From assembly GCA_949299185.1 (NCBI GenBank), contig CASFZR010000028.1, forward strand, positions 1 through 33,870: a stretch of DNA of 33,870 nt, read 5' to 3'. Made by a program: the position numbers and the translations under genes. Of the stretch, positions 7,678-15,180 are shown in pieces. The first letter of the stretch is position 1. Every line of letters starts with the position of its first letter. Under the pieces are notes generated by a model, which searched no databases, was not told where the DNA came from, and saw only the letters and a program-made list of their open reading frames with translations. The DNA is from an uncultured Spirochaetales bacterium (GTDB lineage: Bacteria > Spirochaetota > Spirochaetia > Sphaerochaetales > Sphaerochaetaceae).

Positions 7678-8134
7678 GAACCCCAAGCGCATCGATGATA
7701 CCAATAAGGATATAATCAGGTCGCTCCGCGATGGCCGCAAGCCATACAGTGCCGTGGCGGATGAGCTGGGCATAACGGAGAACACCGTCCGGAGCAGGGT
7801 CAATAAGCTCCTTGATGAAGGGGTGTTCTCCATTACCGGGCTCGTCGATCCGGAGAAGGTTCCCGGGATGCAGGTCGTGATGATGGGCGTGAAGCTCAAG
7901 ACGATGGAGCTTGACAGGAAGGCGGCGGAGTTCTGCTCGCTGCGCGGGGTGTTCTCCGCGGCCGTGGTCACCGGACGCTATGACCTGATCGTGCAGCTCG
8001 TGCTTTCGGAGGAGGAGGGACTGTCTCTCCTGGACTTTTTCAAGTACGAGCTGGTGAAGGTCGCTGAGATCCTTGAGGTGGAGACCTTCGTCGTCTACCA
8101 GTCGCATAACTTCTGGGTACCGTATAAACTCTGA
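7670..8134 (+). CDS. Lrp/AsnC-family transcriptional regulator
   Basis: The 154-residue protein has an N-terminal winged helix-turn-helix (about residues 6-55, with YSAVADELGITENTVRSRV) and a C-terminal RAM/AsnC effector domain (VVTGRYDLIVQLVL near residue 103). Such proteins sense amino acids. Its position, overlapping serC in a serine operon, suggests that it answers to serine or a related amino acid and may control this operon, but no operator was identified. The ATG at 7670 sits just after a GAGGCGG sequence; an in-frame TTG at 7658 is less likely. A hairpin overlaps its stop codon. Confidence 0.87.
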   Translation: MDKNPKRIDDTNKDIIRSLRDGRKPYSAVADELGITENTVRSRVNKLLDEGVFSITGLVDPEKVPGMQVVMMGVKLKTMELDRKAAEFCSLRGVFSAAVVTGRYDLIVQLVLSEEEGLSLLDFFKYELVKVAEILEVETFVVYQSHNFWVPYKL

Positions 8135-8156
8135 TAACGCATTATCAGGCGGTTTT
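8131..8156 (+). terminator. Terminator of the serine operon (weak U-tract)
   Basis: A perfect 7-bp stem, CTGATAA with TTATCAG, closes a CGCA loop and is followed shortly by TTTT. The stop codon of the regulator is inside the stem. The stem is AT-rich and the U-tract is separated by GCGG, so termination may be partial. Confidence 0.55.
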
Positions 8157-8182
8157 GCCCATCCTCCGCTTTGTGGTATAAT
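8155..8182 (+). promoter_or_regulatory. Promoter of the flavoprotein gene (TTGCCC-N16-TATAAT)
   Basis: A consensus TATAAT lies at 8177-8182 with TTGCCC 16 bp upstream. The ATG at 8204 follows a GGAGG at 8190-8194, leaving a leader of about 15 nt. Confidence 0.65.
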
Positions 8183-8203
8183 GAAAGGCGGAGGTCGATT
8201 AGC

Positions 8204-9175
8204 ATGATTGATACCGAATATCTTGGACTGAAGCTGAAGTCCCCGGTCATTGTCTCTTCTGGTCCGCTTACCCAGAATCTCGTATCGCTGAAGAAGTGCG
8301 AGGATGCGGGCGCAGGTGCCGTGGTTCTCAAGTCCATCTTCGAGGAACAGATAGAAGCGGATGTGAATTCCGAGCTTGATGCGAATAAGGAGTATCTTGA
8401 CTCTGCCGGATCCGAGGGATTCTTCCTCTCCTCATCCCGTGATTATTACATCGATAGATACATGAAGCTGCTTACAGAGGCGAAGAAGGAGCTTTCCATA
8501 CCAGTCATCGCCAGCGTGTCTGCAAAGTCGATGGCGAGCTGGATAGACTACGCGGAGCGCTTCGTCTCCTGCGGGGCTGACGCGATAGAGCTTAACTACT
8601 ACCCTATATCCTCGGATAAGAAGGTGCCGGGCGCGGATGTCGACCGCAAGGCCGTGGAGTTCGCGAAGATCGCGAGGGAGAGGATCAAGGCGCCGCTCTC
8701 GATAAAGATCGGCTATAAGTATTCTTCGCTCGCCTCGCTTCTCGCGGCGTTCGATGAGGTCGGCTTGGAAGGCGTGGTGCTTTTCAACCGCTTCTTCCGC
8801 CCTGATATCGACATAGAGAAGCTTGAGTTCACCTCCGGCGCTCCCACGTCCTCTGCCGATGAATATGGCGAGGCCCTGCGCTGGATCGGTCTTATGAGCG
8901 GTGAGCTTGATATGGATTTCTGCGGCAATACCGGCATCCATTCCGGAGAGAGCGTGGTGAAGATGCTCCTTGCCGGCGCGAAGGCCGTGGAGGTATGCTC
9001 CGCGGTCATCAAGGACGGATTCTCCGCCATCGGACGCATGAACGCATACGTCGAGGAATGGATGGCGCGGCATGGCTACTCATCGCTTAATGACTTCGTA
9101 GGCATGCTTGCCCAGGAGAACCGCAAGGATGGCTATAACTGGGAGCGCACGCAGTTCCTCAAGACGATAAGCTGA
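8204..9175 (+). CDS. Dihydroorotate-dehydrogenase-like flavoprotein
   Basis: The 323-residue protein is a TIM-barrel flavoprotein resembling class 1 dihydroorotate dehydrogenase: LKSPVIVSSGPLT near the N-terminus, AGAGAVVLKSIFEEQI, SIKIGYKYS near residue 168, and FCGNTGIHSGESVVKMLLAGAK near 245 (a phosphate/FMN-binding region). In true class 1 enzymes the catalytic base lies in an Asn-x-Ser/Cys-Pro-Asn segment; here the equivalent stretch reads ELNYYPISSD and lacks that pattern. No pyrimidine genes are nearby. I therefore call it DHODH-like rather than PyrD. The ATG at 8204 is supported by GGAGG and a TATAAT promoter; the longer frame from 8171 would start in the promoter. The acyltransferase follows closely and is probably co-transcribed. 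Confidence 0.78.
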   Translation: MIDTEYLGLKLKSPVIVSSGPLTQNLVSLKKCEDAGAGAVVLKSIFEEQIEADVNSELDANKEYLDSAGSEGFFLSSSRDYYIDRYMKLLTEAKKELSIPVIASVSAKSMASWIDYAERFVSCGADAIELNYYPISSDKKVPGADVDRKAVEFAKIARERIKAPLSIKIGYKYSSLASLLAAFDEVGLEGVVLFNRFFRPDIDIEKLEFTSGAPTSSADEYGEALRWIGLMSGELDMDFCGNTGIHSGESVVKMLLAGAKAVEVCSAVIKDGFSAIGRMNAYVEEWMARHGYSSLNDFVGMLAQENRKDGYNWERTQFLKTIS

Positions 9176-9182
9176 GGTGCCT

Positions 9183-10310
9183 ATGGACATAGAGAAGTAT
9201 CGTGACATAGCCCCATATTGGGACAAGGATTTCGATGCGGCCAAGGAGAGGCTCCTCAATAGCAAGGACAAGATCGCGTCATTCGTCGATATGCTTGCAG
9301 GTGACGAGGGGCCAGAGAAGGCCCAGGCCTACCTCAATGGCATCATCGCCGGTATCTCGAAGGCCGGCAACTACTCGGAGTTCCAGTCGATAATCACCGC
9401 GGGCATCTTCGTTCCGACGATCATCGGACGCACGATGACGGGTTTCTCCTCATCCGGCGCGGAGAACCTAGACCCGGAGAAGGGCTACATATTCATCTCC
9501 AACCATAGGGATATAATCCTGGATTGCGCACTCCTCGACTATGCCTTGCTCATAGCCCACAGGCCGCTTGTGGAGATGGCCTTCGGTGACAATCTCATAA
9601 TCAACCAGTTCGTCGAGGATCTCTTCCGCCTCAATGGCGGCGTCATCGTCAGGCGCGATCTGCCTATGAAGGAGAAGTACCTTGAGTCGAGGAGGCTCTC
9701 TGAATACTTCTACGAGCTGATAACCGATGCCCATCGCTCGCTCTGGATCGCGCAGAAGTCAGGACGTTCCAAGGATGGCATAGATGAGACCCATCCTTCG
9801 ATCATAAAGATGCTGTACCTCTCTAAGCGCGGCTCTGGCATGAGCTTCTCTGAGCTGATCAGCAGGATGAACATCGTACCCCTCTCCATAAGCTACGAGT
9901 ATGATCCCAATGATATAAACAAGGGCAGGGAGGAAGTCATAAGGCTGCAGAATGATGGCGCGTACGAGAAGAAGAGGTATGAGGACCTCATCTCGATGTC
10001 CAAGGGCATGAAGGGACCGAAGGGCCGTGTCCACCTTGCCATAGGCACGCCCCTTTCCGGCGATTATGATACGCCGGAGGCTGTCGCGCGCGAGATCGAC
10101 AGGCAGATACACCTCAGCTACAAGCTCTGGGATACGAATATGTTTGCCTATGATTACCTTGAGGGGACGGACAGGTTCAGCCGTGAGCTTGAGGGATTCG
10201 ATGGCAAGTCATTCCTGCTTCATTTCGCCCATCTCTCTCCGGAGGTGAGGACGTTCGTGCTTAACAGCTATGCTAATCCTGTGAGGATGGCGCTCAAGGA
10301 GATGTCTTGA
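9183..10310 (+). CDS. Glycerophospholipid acyltransferase family protein
   Basis: The 375-residue protein has the acyltransferase motif NHxxxxD (SNHRDIILD, about residues 104-112), with a downstream substrate-binding-like block, RLNGGVIVRRD, and WIAQKSGRSKDG near residue 190. That last block corresponds to the EGT/EGR motif of the PlsB/PlsC superfamily but has Ser where Glu is usual. There is no obvious membrane span, so the protein is probably membrane-associated. Likely role: acyl transfer to glycerol-3-phosphate, lysophosphatidate or another lipid acceptor; the acceptor is not readable from sequence. Start: ATG 9183 after GAGG; an in-frame GTG lies at 9177. The stop codon overlaps the TTG start of the lipoprotein gene. 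Confidence 0.78.
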   Translation: MDIEKYRDIAPYWDKDFDAAKERLLNSKDKIASFVDMLAGDEGPEKAQAYLNGIIAGISKAGNYSEFQSIITAGIFVPTIIGRTMTGFSSSGAENLDPEKGYIFISNHRDIILDCALLDYALLIAHRPLVEMAFGDNLIINQFVEDLFRLNGGVIVRRDLPMKEKYLESRRLSEYFYELITDAHRSLWIAQKSGRSKDGIDETHPSIIKMLYLSKRGSGMSFSELISRMNIVPLSISYEYDPNDINKGREEVIRLQNDGAYEKKRYEDLISMSKGMKGPKGRVHLAIGTPLSGDYDTPEAVAREIDRQIHLSYKLWDTNMFAYDYLEGTDRFSRELEGFDGKSFLLHFAHLSPEVRTFVLNSYANPVRMALKEMS

Positions 10311-10874
10311 GGCGTCTCCCCCTGTTCCTCCTGATACCGTTGCTGCTCTTCTCCTCCTGTGCCCAGGAGGAGTTCACCGTATCATCGCTATCTCTGAGGA
10401 GCAGGATCGATGTGGCTGTGGAAGGGGGAGGCGATGGTCGATGAGAGCCTTGTCCTCTCTGCCGCGCCATCCGATCCCGAGGAGGGCTATACCTTCCGCC
10501 TCTCCTCTCCTGATGGTAGCCTCTGGTGGGAGGGTAGCCTATCTGGTTCGGATATACTCACATCAGTCCCGCTGGAACTGACGCCTGGAGCCTATGTCCC
10601 TGAAGGCGATTATTCCGTGCTTTTCTACTCTACGAACGGGACCGAGCTTGAGAGGTCTGTTTCCTATCATGCGGAAAGGGCGTATCCCTCGTTCATCGAT
10701 GGACGTCTTTCCTCTCCGGCCTATGTCTCCGAGTTCCTTGAGGATGGGACGGTAGCGGCGGAAGGGGAGCGCGAGGAGGGCTATGAGGCGGCGGCGGATG
10801 CCGTACGTGCCGTGATGACCGTCACCGATCGATACGGCAACAGCATCTCCGTCAGCCAGTCCTTCCTGCCATGA
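10307..10874 (+). pseudogene. Small lipoprotein gene split by a +1 frameshift
   Basis: A TTG start at 10307, with AAGGAG 5 nt upstream, opens a classical lipoprotein signal: MRRLPLFLLIPLLLFSSC, with lipobox Cys18. This frame stops at 10441. The frame just beside it, from about 10425 to the stop at 10874, is open and continues the same style of protein (EAMVDESLVLSAAPSDPEEG onwards). The frames meet at a run of five G (10424-10428). Removing one G would join them into a 188-residue lipoprotein reading RIDVAVEGEAMVDES across the junction. So this is a broken gene, a phase-variable state, or an assembly error. The function is unknown. The gene overlaps the acyltransferase stop at its start and mutL by 23 bp at its end. 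Confidence 0.72.
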
Positions 10875-12645
10875 GCCTAAGCTCCTTCTCGCTGAGCCTT
10901 ATCATGAACGTGCGTCCATGAGGACATGCCGGCTCACTGAGGCTGAAGGCCTTTTGCAATAGTTCCTCGGCACTCCATCTGTCTATATCATCACCGGCCT
11001 TGATGGCGGCCTTGCAGGCTATGATGGCGAAGAGCCTTGACTCAAGCTCCTTCTCATCAGCCCTCGCGGACTGTATGAAGTCAACGATCTCTGTTTCCAT
11101 CGATCTGCAGGATGCCGGCATCGCCGTGATCTCCCACACTCCCTCGTCCCTGCGCTCGATCGTTATGCCGAGCTTCTCATAGACGCTGAGATGGTCGGAG
11201 AGGAAGCTGTCCGTCAGCTGATCGACCTCCACGCGGAGGGGAACGAGAAGGGGCTGTACCGAACACTTCGAGATAAGCTCATCGTAGAGTATCCTCTCAT
11301 GGGCGGCGTGCTGGTCCACGAGGTATAGATCATGTCCCTTCTCCGCGATCAGGAAGAGATGGAAGGCCTGGCCTATATAACGGATCCTCTCCTCATCAGC
11401 GGCTCCATCCTTCTCCTTAGCCTTCTCTGGAGCAGGGGACTCCCTGCGGCTCTTCTCCCTCTTCTCCATCAGCGCCTTGGCCTTTTCCAGCCAGGCCCGG
11501 TCCTTCTCGGCATATGGTATCTGAGGCTCCGCGATCGGGGCGCTGCGATGGCTCTGATGGTATGATGCCGTCCTTACGCCTCCCTCTGTCCTTTTGACGC
11601 TTTCGCTCTCAGCGAGATAGAACTCCTGCTGTACCGGCTTGATCTCAGGGATACGCCGCTTCACGCCGCTCTGGATAAGGGAGACGATGGCATGATGGAT
11701 CTCGGCCTTATTGCGTATCTTCACTTCCTTCTTCGTGGGATGGATGTTGAAGTCTATCAGCTCGGGATCATCATTGATGAAGACGACAGCGTATGGGAAG
11801 GCCCCGCCTGGAAGCAGCTCCCCATAGCCGTAGGATACGGCCTGCTGGAGCGAGTACTCCTCGACTGCCCGTCCGTTCACGTATATCCTTATCTCCTTGC
11901 GGTCAGAACGCTTCACCGCCTGGTTGCCTGCCACGATATCAACGGAGAAGCCTTCGCCCTCGCCATGAAGCTCCACCACGTCAGCATCGGCTATCCCTTC
12001 GCCCCGGTAGAGCATCATCACGCGCTCCTTGAGGCTATCGGCCTTCGGCCAGTCGAGCCTCAGCGCCCCATCCGATGAGAATGTGAATCTTACCGAGGGG
12101 AATGCCAGTGCCTTGGATACCACCATCGCGCGGCACATCGAGGCTTCGGTCGACGCCCTTTTCAGGAAGCTTCTGCGCGCAGGTATGTCCATGAAGAGAT
12201 CCTCTGCCGTAACGGTCGTGCCTTTCTCAGGCCCGCCTTCCGTGATATCGCTCCTCATGCCGTTATCTATGATGAGCGTGGATCTCTCTCCCGTGGCCGC
12301 GGAGCATGTGGAGACGGTAAGCTTCGTCACCGCTCCGATGGAGTAGAGGGCCTCGCCGCGGAATCCCAGCGTGTGGATATCATAGAGATCATCGAGAGAA
12401 TGTATCTTGCTCGTCGCATGGCGGTTGCCGAGGATCCTTAGATCCTCTCGGTCAATGCCGCTTCCGTTATCAGAGACAGAGAGGCGGTCTATGCCGCCTC
12501 CGTCTATGCTTGTCCTTATCTCATCTGCGCCGGCATCTATGGCGTTGTCCAGGAACTCCCTGAGTATCGAGAGGGGACGCTCTATCACCTCACCGGCCGC
12601 GATCCTCTGAGAGAGCAGGGGATCGAGTAGGTTTATCCTTGCCAT
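10852..12645 (-). CDS. mutL: DNA mismatch repair protein MutL
   Basis: The 597-residue protein has the GHKL ATPase core: AAGEVIERP, REFLDNAIDAGA (catalytic Glu30, Mg-binding Asn34), DNGSGI, RHATSKI and GFRGEAL. The C-terminal domain carries the nicking-endonuclease motifs: DQHAAHERILYD at residues 444-455 (the last acidic position of the usual motif is Asp instead of Glu), ACKAAIKAGD near 543 and CPHGRT at 574-579. It should therefore nick the unmethylated or new strand itself, as in bacteria lacking MutH. Between the two domains is a charged linker (about 335-415) rich in Lys and Glu. Its ATG overlaps the stop of the outer-membrane-protein gene as TGATG, so translation is coupled. No mutS lies in the window. 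Confidence 0.95.
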   Translation of the reverse strand: MARINLLDPLLSQRIAAGEVIERPLSILREFLDNAIDAGADEIRTSIDGGGIDRLSVSDNGSGIDREDLRILGNRHATSKIHSLDDLYDIHTLGFRGEALYSIGAVTKLTVSTCSAATGERSTLIIDNGMRSDITEGGPEKGTTVTAEDLFMDIPARRSFLKRASTEASMCRAMVVSKALAFPSVRFTFSSDGALRLDWPKADSLKERVMMLYRGEGIADADVVELHGEGEGFSVDIVAGNQAVKRSDRKEIRIYVNGRAVEEYSLQQAVSYGYGELLPGGAFPYAVVFINDDPELIDFNIHPTKKEVKIRNKAEIHHAIVSLIQSGVKRRIPEIKPVQQEFYLAESESVKRTEGGVRTASYHQSHRSAPIAEPQIPYAEKDRAWLEKAKALMEKREKSRRESPAPEKAKEKDGAADEERIRYIGQAFHLFLIAEKGHDLYLVDQHAAHERILYDELISKCSVQPLLVPLRVEVDQLTDSFLSDHLSVYEKLGITIERRDEGVWEITAMPASCRSMETEIVDFIQSARADEKELESRLFAIIACKAAIKAGDDIDRWSAEELLQKAFSLSEPACPHGRTFMIRLSEKELRLMAGRTG

Positions 12646-15104
12646 CAGAACTCGACTCTTCCCGTGAGCTTGAGGAGCAGGTAGCTCTCCTCCGTCAGCT
12701 CATAGATGTTGAACGAGCCGTTCTTCATGCCTCCCGTCGGCAGATGCACCGTGCGTGCCTCCGCGTTGAAGCCGAAGTGGCCGAAATCAAGATCGACGCC
12801 GAGCGCGAAGAGCGTGTCGGATCCCATGAAGAAATCCTTTGCATCGAACTTGTCGAAGCTGTTTACGAGGTTCCTCTTGGCAAATGCTCCATAGACCTTC
12901 ACCATATCAGCGGCATCGACGAGGAAGCTTATCCTTGCCACATCCTGCGGATCGGTGGAGAACTCCAGAAGATCATTCACGGAGTAGGAGAGGCCTATTC
13001 CGAATACGCCGAAATCAAGTCCGAGAGAGGCCTTGGCGAATACGGCCGTGCCTACATCGCCGGTCTTGTCTGCGATCGTCTCGTTCATCGCGGCGGTGAA
13101 CTCATTGAAGTACTCAGGCGAGAGCATCCCGTTCCTGTAGCCGCCGGTGAGCGTTACCGTCACAGGGGAGATATCAAGGGCGATCTCTCCACCAGCCATG
13201 AACGGCAGCATGCTCTTCTTCTGGAAGTCATAGATGATCTGGCTTTCCTCAAGATCACCGTCAGAGTAGCTGGTGTATGCCATGCCCATCGCGAACGCTG
13301 AGAGCCTGAATGCATCATCGGCGAACGGCAGGTCGATCCTCAGCTCAGGGAAGAGCGAGATCATGTAGTTTCCTCTGTCCCTTGCAACCATCTCGAACGG
13401 TACATTGATGCTCAAGGAAGCACCACCGAGGCGGAACGGATAGAGCGAGAACTGCACCTCTCCGATCGAAGGAGCCTGGATGTTAGCCACATATGCCCTG
13501 AAGGCCAGGTTCGGGAAGTTGAAGCCAAGGCGGAGCGAGAGCCCCTCCTCATAGCCGAATGAGGAGAAGATCGTACCGTTCTTCACATAGCCGCGCTCAG
13601 CCCTGAGATATGCCACCGTCTGGTCGGCGTCCCCGAGGTAGATATGATCGATGAGAGCGAACGAATCCGTGATAGCGTAGTAGATCCTCTCGGCATTCGT
13701 GTAGCCATCGCCGATACCGAAGTCCCAAAGCTCGCGGCCATTGAAGCCGACGAGGCGGAACGGACCATTGGTGAATGCCATCTGCAGCGGGGCCCTGAGC
13801 CCGATCTGCCAGTTGCCCCTTCCGATATTCACATAAGGCGTGATGAGGATCACCGGATCGCTAGGCACATCGCCCTTGTTCCAGTTGAGCGGATAGCGCG
13901 CGCCGGCCTCGACACCATAGGAGAAGAACGGCTCGTCGCTCTCCTCCGCGGCAGCGACAGGCTCTGCTGCTATCGGGGTGGTCTCTGCCTGGTTCTCCGC
14001 TATGCTGGTGTCTGAAAGCTGGATCGGCACGATCTCTCCAGGAATGTACTCCGGCTCCTCTACATCTTCCTCCTCAGGAATCTCATATGCCACGACAGGG
14101 GCTTCCGTCCTCTCGATCCATGCGGTGTTCGTGACGATAGGAGCAGATGGAGTACCTAGCCATGCGCTGTTCGTCACCACTGGGGCCGTCGGAACAGCAG
14201 CTGGCTCTATCCAGCTGTCGTATCCTACCTCCGGTGATACCGGCGGAACCTCATCCGGTATCAGGGACTGGATAGGCTCGATGATGAACGGCGCGGATGG
14301 CTCGCCGAGAGGTTCTGCAACTGGCTCCTCGATCTCTTCCTCGACTGGCGCTGAAAGGCTTACGATCGGCTCAAGGAGGGAAGGCGCGCTCGGAACAGCA
14401 GGGGCCTCTTCCTCCATCGCCACTGGCTCTGCCTCTGGTTCTTCTGTCTCTGTCTCTACCGGAACCACGATCACTGGAACGGTGGTTTCAGGCTCTGCCG
14501 GCTCGATTACCTCCGGGACCTCATCATACACGAGCTGATCGGAGAGGACGGTATGCGTGTAGTAGCTTGCCTGGGTGGCCTTGGCAACGCTTGCGTCGGC
14601 ATATCTCAGTTCCTCCATCGCCCCGACCTCGATCGTGGTGGCCCTGAGCGAATCATAGGAGTACGCCGTGGCTGAGGAGTAGTTCATGAACGCCTCCTCA
14701 TCGTCTGTCGATATGAACGCGTACTCTCCCTTGCCTTCCACGAGCGTGCAGGTGGTAGGCGTGTAGAATGACAGCCTCATGTCCTCATCGAGGACGAGGT
14801 TCGTCTCTCCTGAGATGAGGTACAGCGTCGGGTCGGCGGTGGTGAATCCTGTAATGGCAAGGATAGTGTCACCCTTGAGGTACAGCTTGCCGAACGGAGA
14901 TGTGAACACCTCCTGTCCATCGCCTCTGGATCTGATGATGAATCCGCTCTCGTCTATATCCGAGAGTACGCTCAGCGAGGATCCGTCAGGAGCATAAAGC
15001 TCCACATCATCTATGTTTCCCTCGTAAAGCGTAAGGGCCGGCGAAGCAGCGAAGAGCAGCGCCATTGACAGCAGCGTAAGGATTGCCGATAGAAATTTCT
15101 TCAT
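12645..15104 (-). CDS. FecR-like / Pro-Glu linker / outer-membrane barrel protein
   Basis: The 819-residue exported protein begins with a signal peptide (MKKFLSAILTLLSMALLFAA). Residues about 22-170 look like a FecR-type beta-rich domain (GNIDDVELYAPDG, FTSPFGKLYLKGDT). Residues about 195-390 form a low-complexity linker rich in Pro, Glu, Val and Ala with near-repeats. From about 392 to the end come alternating beta strands typical of an outer-membrane barrel, closing with the terminal Phe of GRVEF, a BAM-recognition-like ending. Function is unknown; a surface or envelope-anchoring role is inference. The ATG at 15104 is preferred over the GTG at 15110 because GAGGGTGG lies just upstream. mutL follows with overlapping start and stop codons, an unusual partner. 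Confidence 0.72.
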   Translation of the reverse strand: MKKFLSAILTLLSMALLFAASPALTLYEGNIDDVELYAPDGSSLSVLSDIDESGFIIRSRGDGQEVFTSPFGKLYLKGDTILAITGFTTADPTLYLISGETNLVLDEDMRLSFYTPTTCTLVEGKGEYAFISTDDEEAFMNYSSATAYSYDSLRATTIEVGAMEELRYADASVAKATQASYYTHTVLSDQLVYDEVPEVIEPAEPETTVPVIVVPVETETEEPEAEPVAMEEEAPAVPSAPSLLEPIVSLSAPVEEEIEEPVAEPLGEPSAPFIIEPIQSLIPDEVPPVSPEVGYDSWIEPAAVPTAPVVTNSAWLGTPSAPIVTNTAWIERTEAPVVAYEIPEEEDVEEPEYIPGEIVPIQLSDTSIAENQAETTPIAAEPVAAAEESDEPFFSYGVEAGARYPLNWNKGDVPSDPVILITPYVNIGRGNWQIGLRAPLQMAFTNGPFRLVGFNGRELWDFGIGDGYTNAERIYYAITDSFALIDHIYLGDADQTVAYLRAERGYVKNGTIFSSFGYEEGLSLRLGFNFPNLAFRAYVANIQAPSIGEVQFSLYPFRLGGASLSINVPFEMVARDRGNYMISLFPELRIDLPFADDAFRLSAFAMGMAYTSYSDGDLEESQIIYDFQKKSMLPFMAGGEIALDISPVTVTLTGGYRNGMLSPEYFNEFTAAMNETIADKTGDVGTAVFAKASLGLDFGVFGIGLSYSVNDLLEFSTDPQDVARISFLVDAADMVKVYGAFAKRNLVNSFDKFDAKDFFMGSDTLFALGVDLDFGHFGFNAEARTVHLPTGGMKNGSFNIYELTEESYLLLKLTGRVEF
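14088..14189 (-). repeat. Tandem 14-residue repeats in the Pro-Glu linker
   Basis: The linker contains the units TAPVVTNSAWLG and TPSAPIVTNTAWIE, followed by a degenerate third copy starting RTEAPVVA. The spacing is about 42 bp. The pattern A-P-[V/I]-V-T-N-[S/T]-A-W-[L/I] is clear in the first two units. Confidence 0.6.
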
Positions 15105-15134
15105 AACCACCCTCAGGGCATATCAGCCCGACTA

Positions 15135-15149
15135 GTGATAGTTTATCAC
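15135..15149. repeat. Perfect inverted repeat GTGATA-GTT-TATCAC
   Basis: A perfect 6-3-6 palindrome lies about 30 bp upstream of the outer-membrane-protein start. It could be an operator or a small RNA hairpin in the leader; its AT-rich arms also contain the best -10-like sequences in this gap. Confidence 0.45.
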
Positions 15150-15158
15150 AGGAGAGGA

Positions 15159-15178
15159 GGAAAGCACTACTGCTTTCC
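15159..15178 (-). terminator. Hairpin after ttcA, possible terminator
   Basis: On the minus strand GGAAAGCA and TGCTTTCC form a perfect 8-bp stem around a 4-nt loop two bases after the ttcA stop codon. There is no run of U after it, so intrinsic termination is doubtful; it may stabilise the message or help rho-dependent termination. Confidence 0.45.
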
Positions 15179-15180
15179 GC

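Noticed and set aside
12639..14647. Several plus-strand open frames across the outer-membrane-protein gene
   Set aside because: They are antisense to a signal-peptide-bearing gene with a good ribosome site, and their low-complexity products come from the Pro/Glu linker read backwards.
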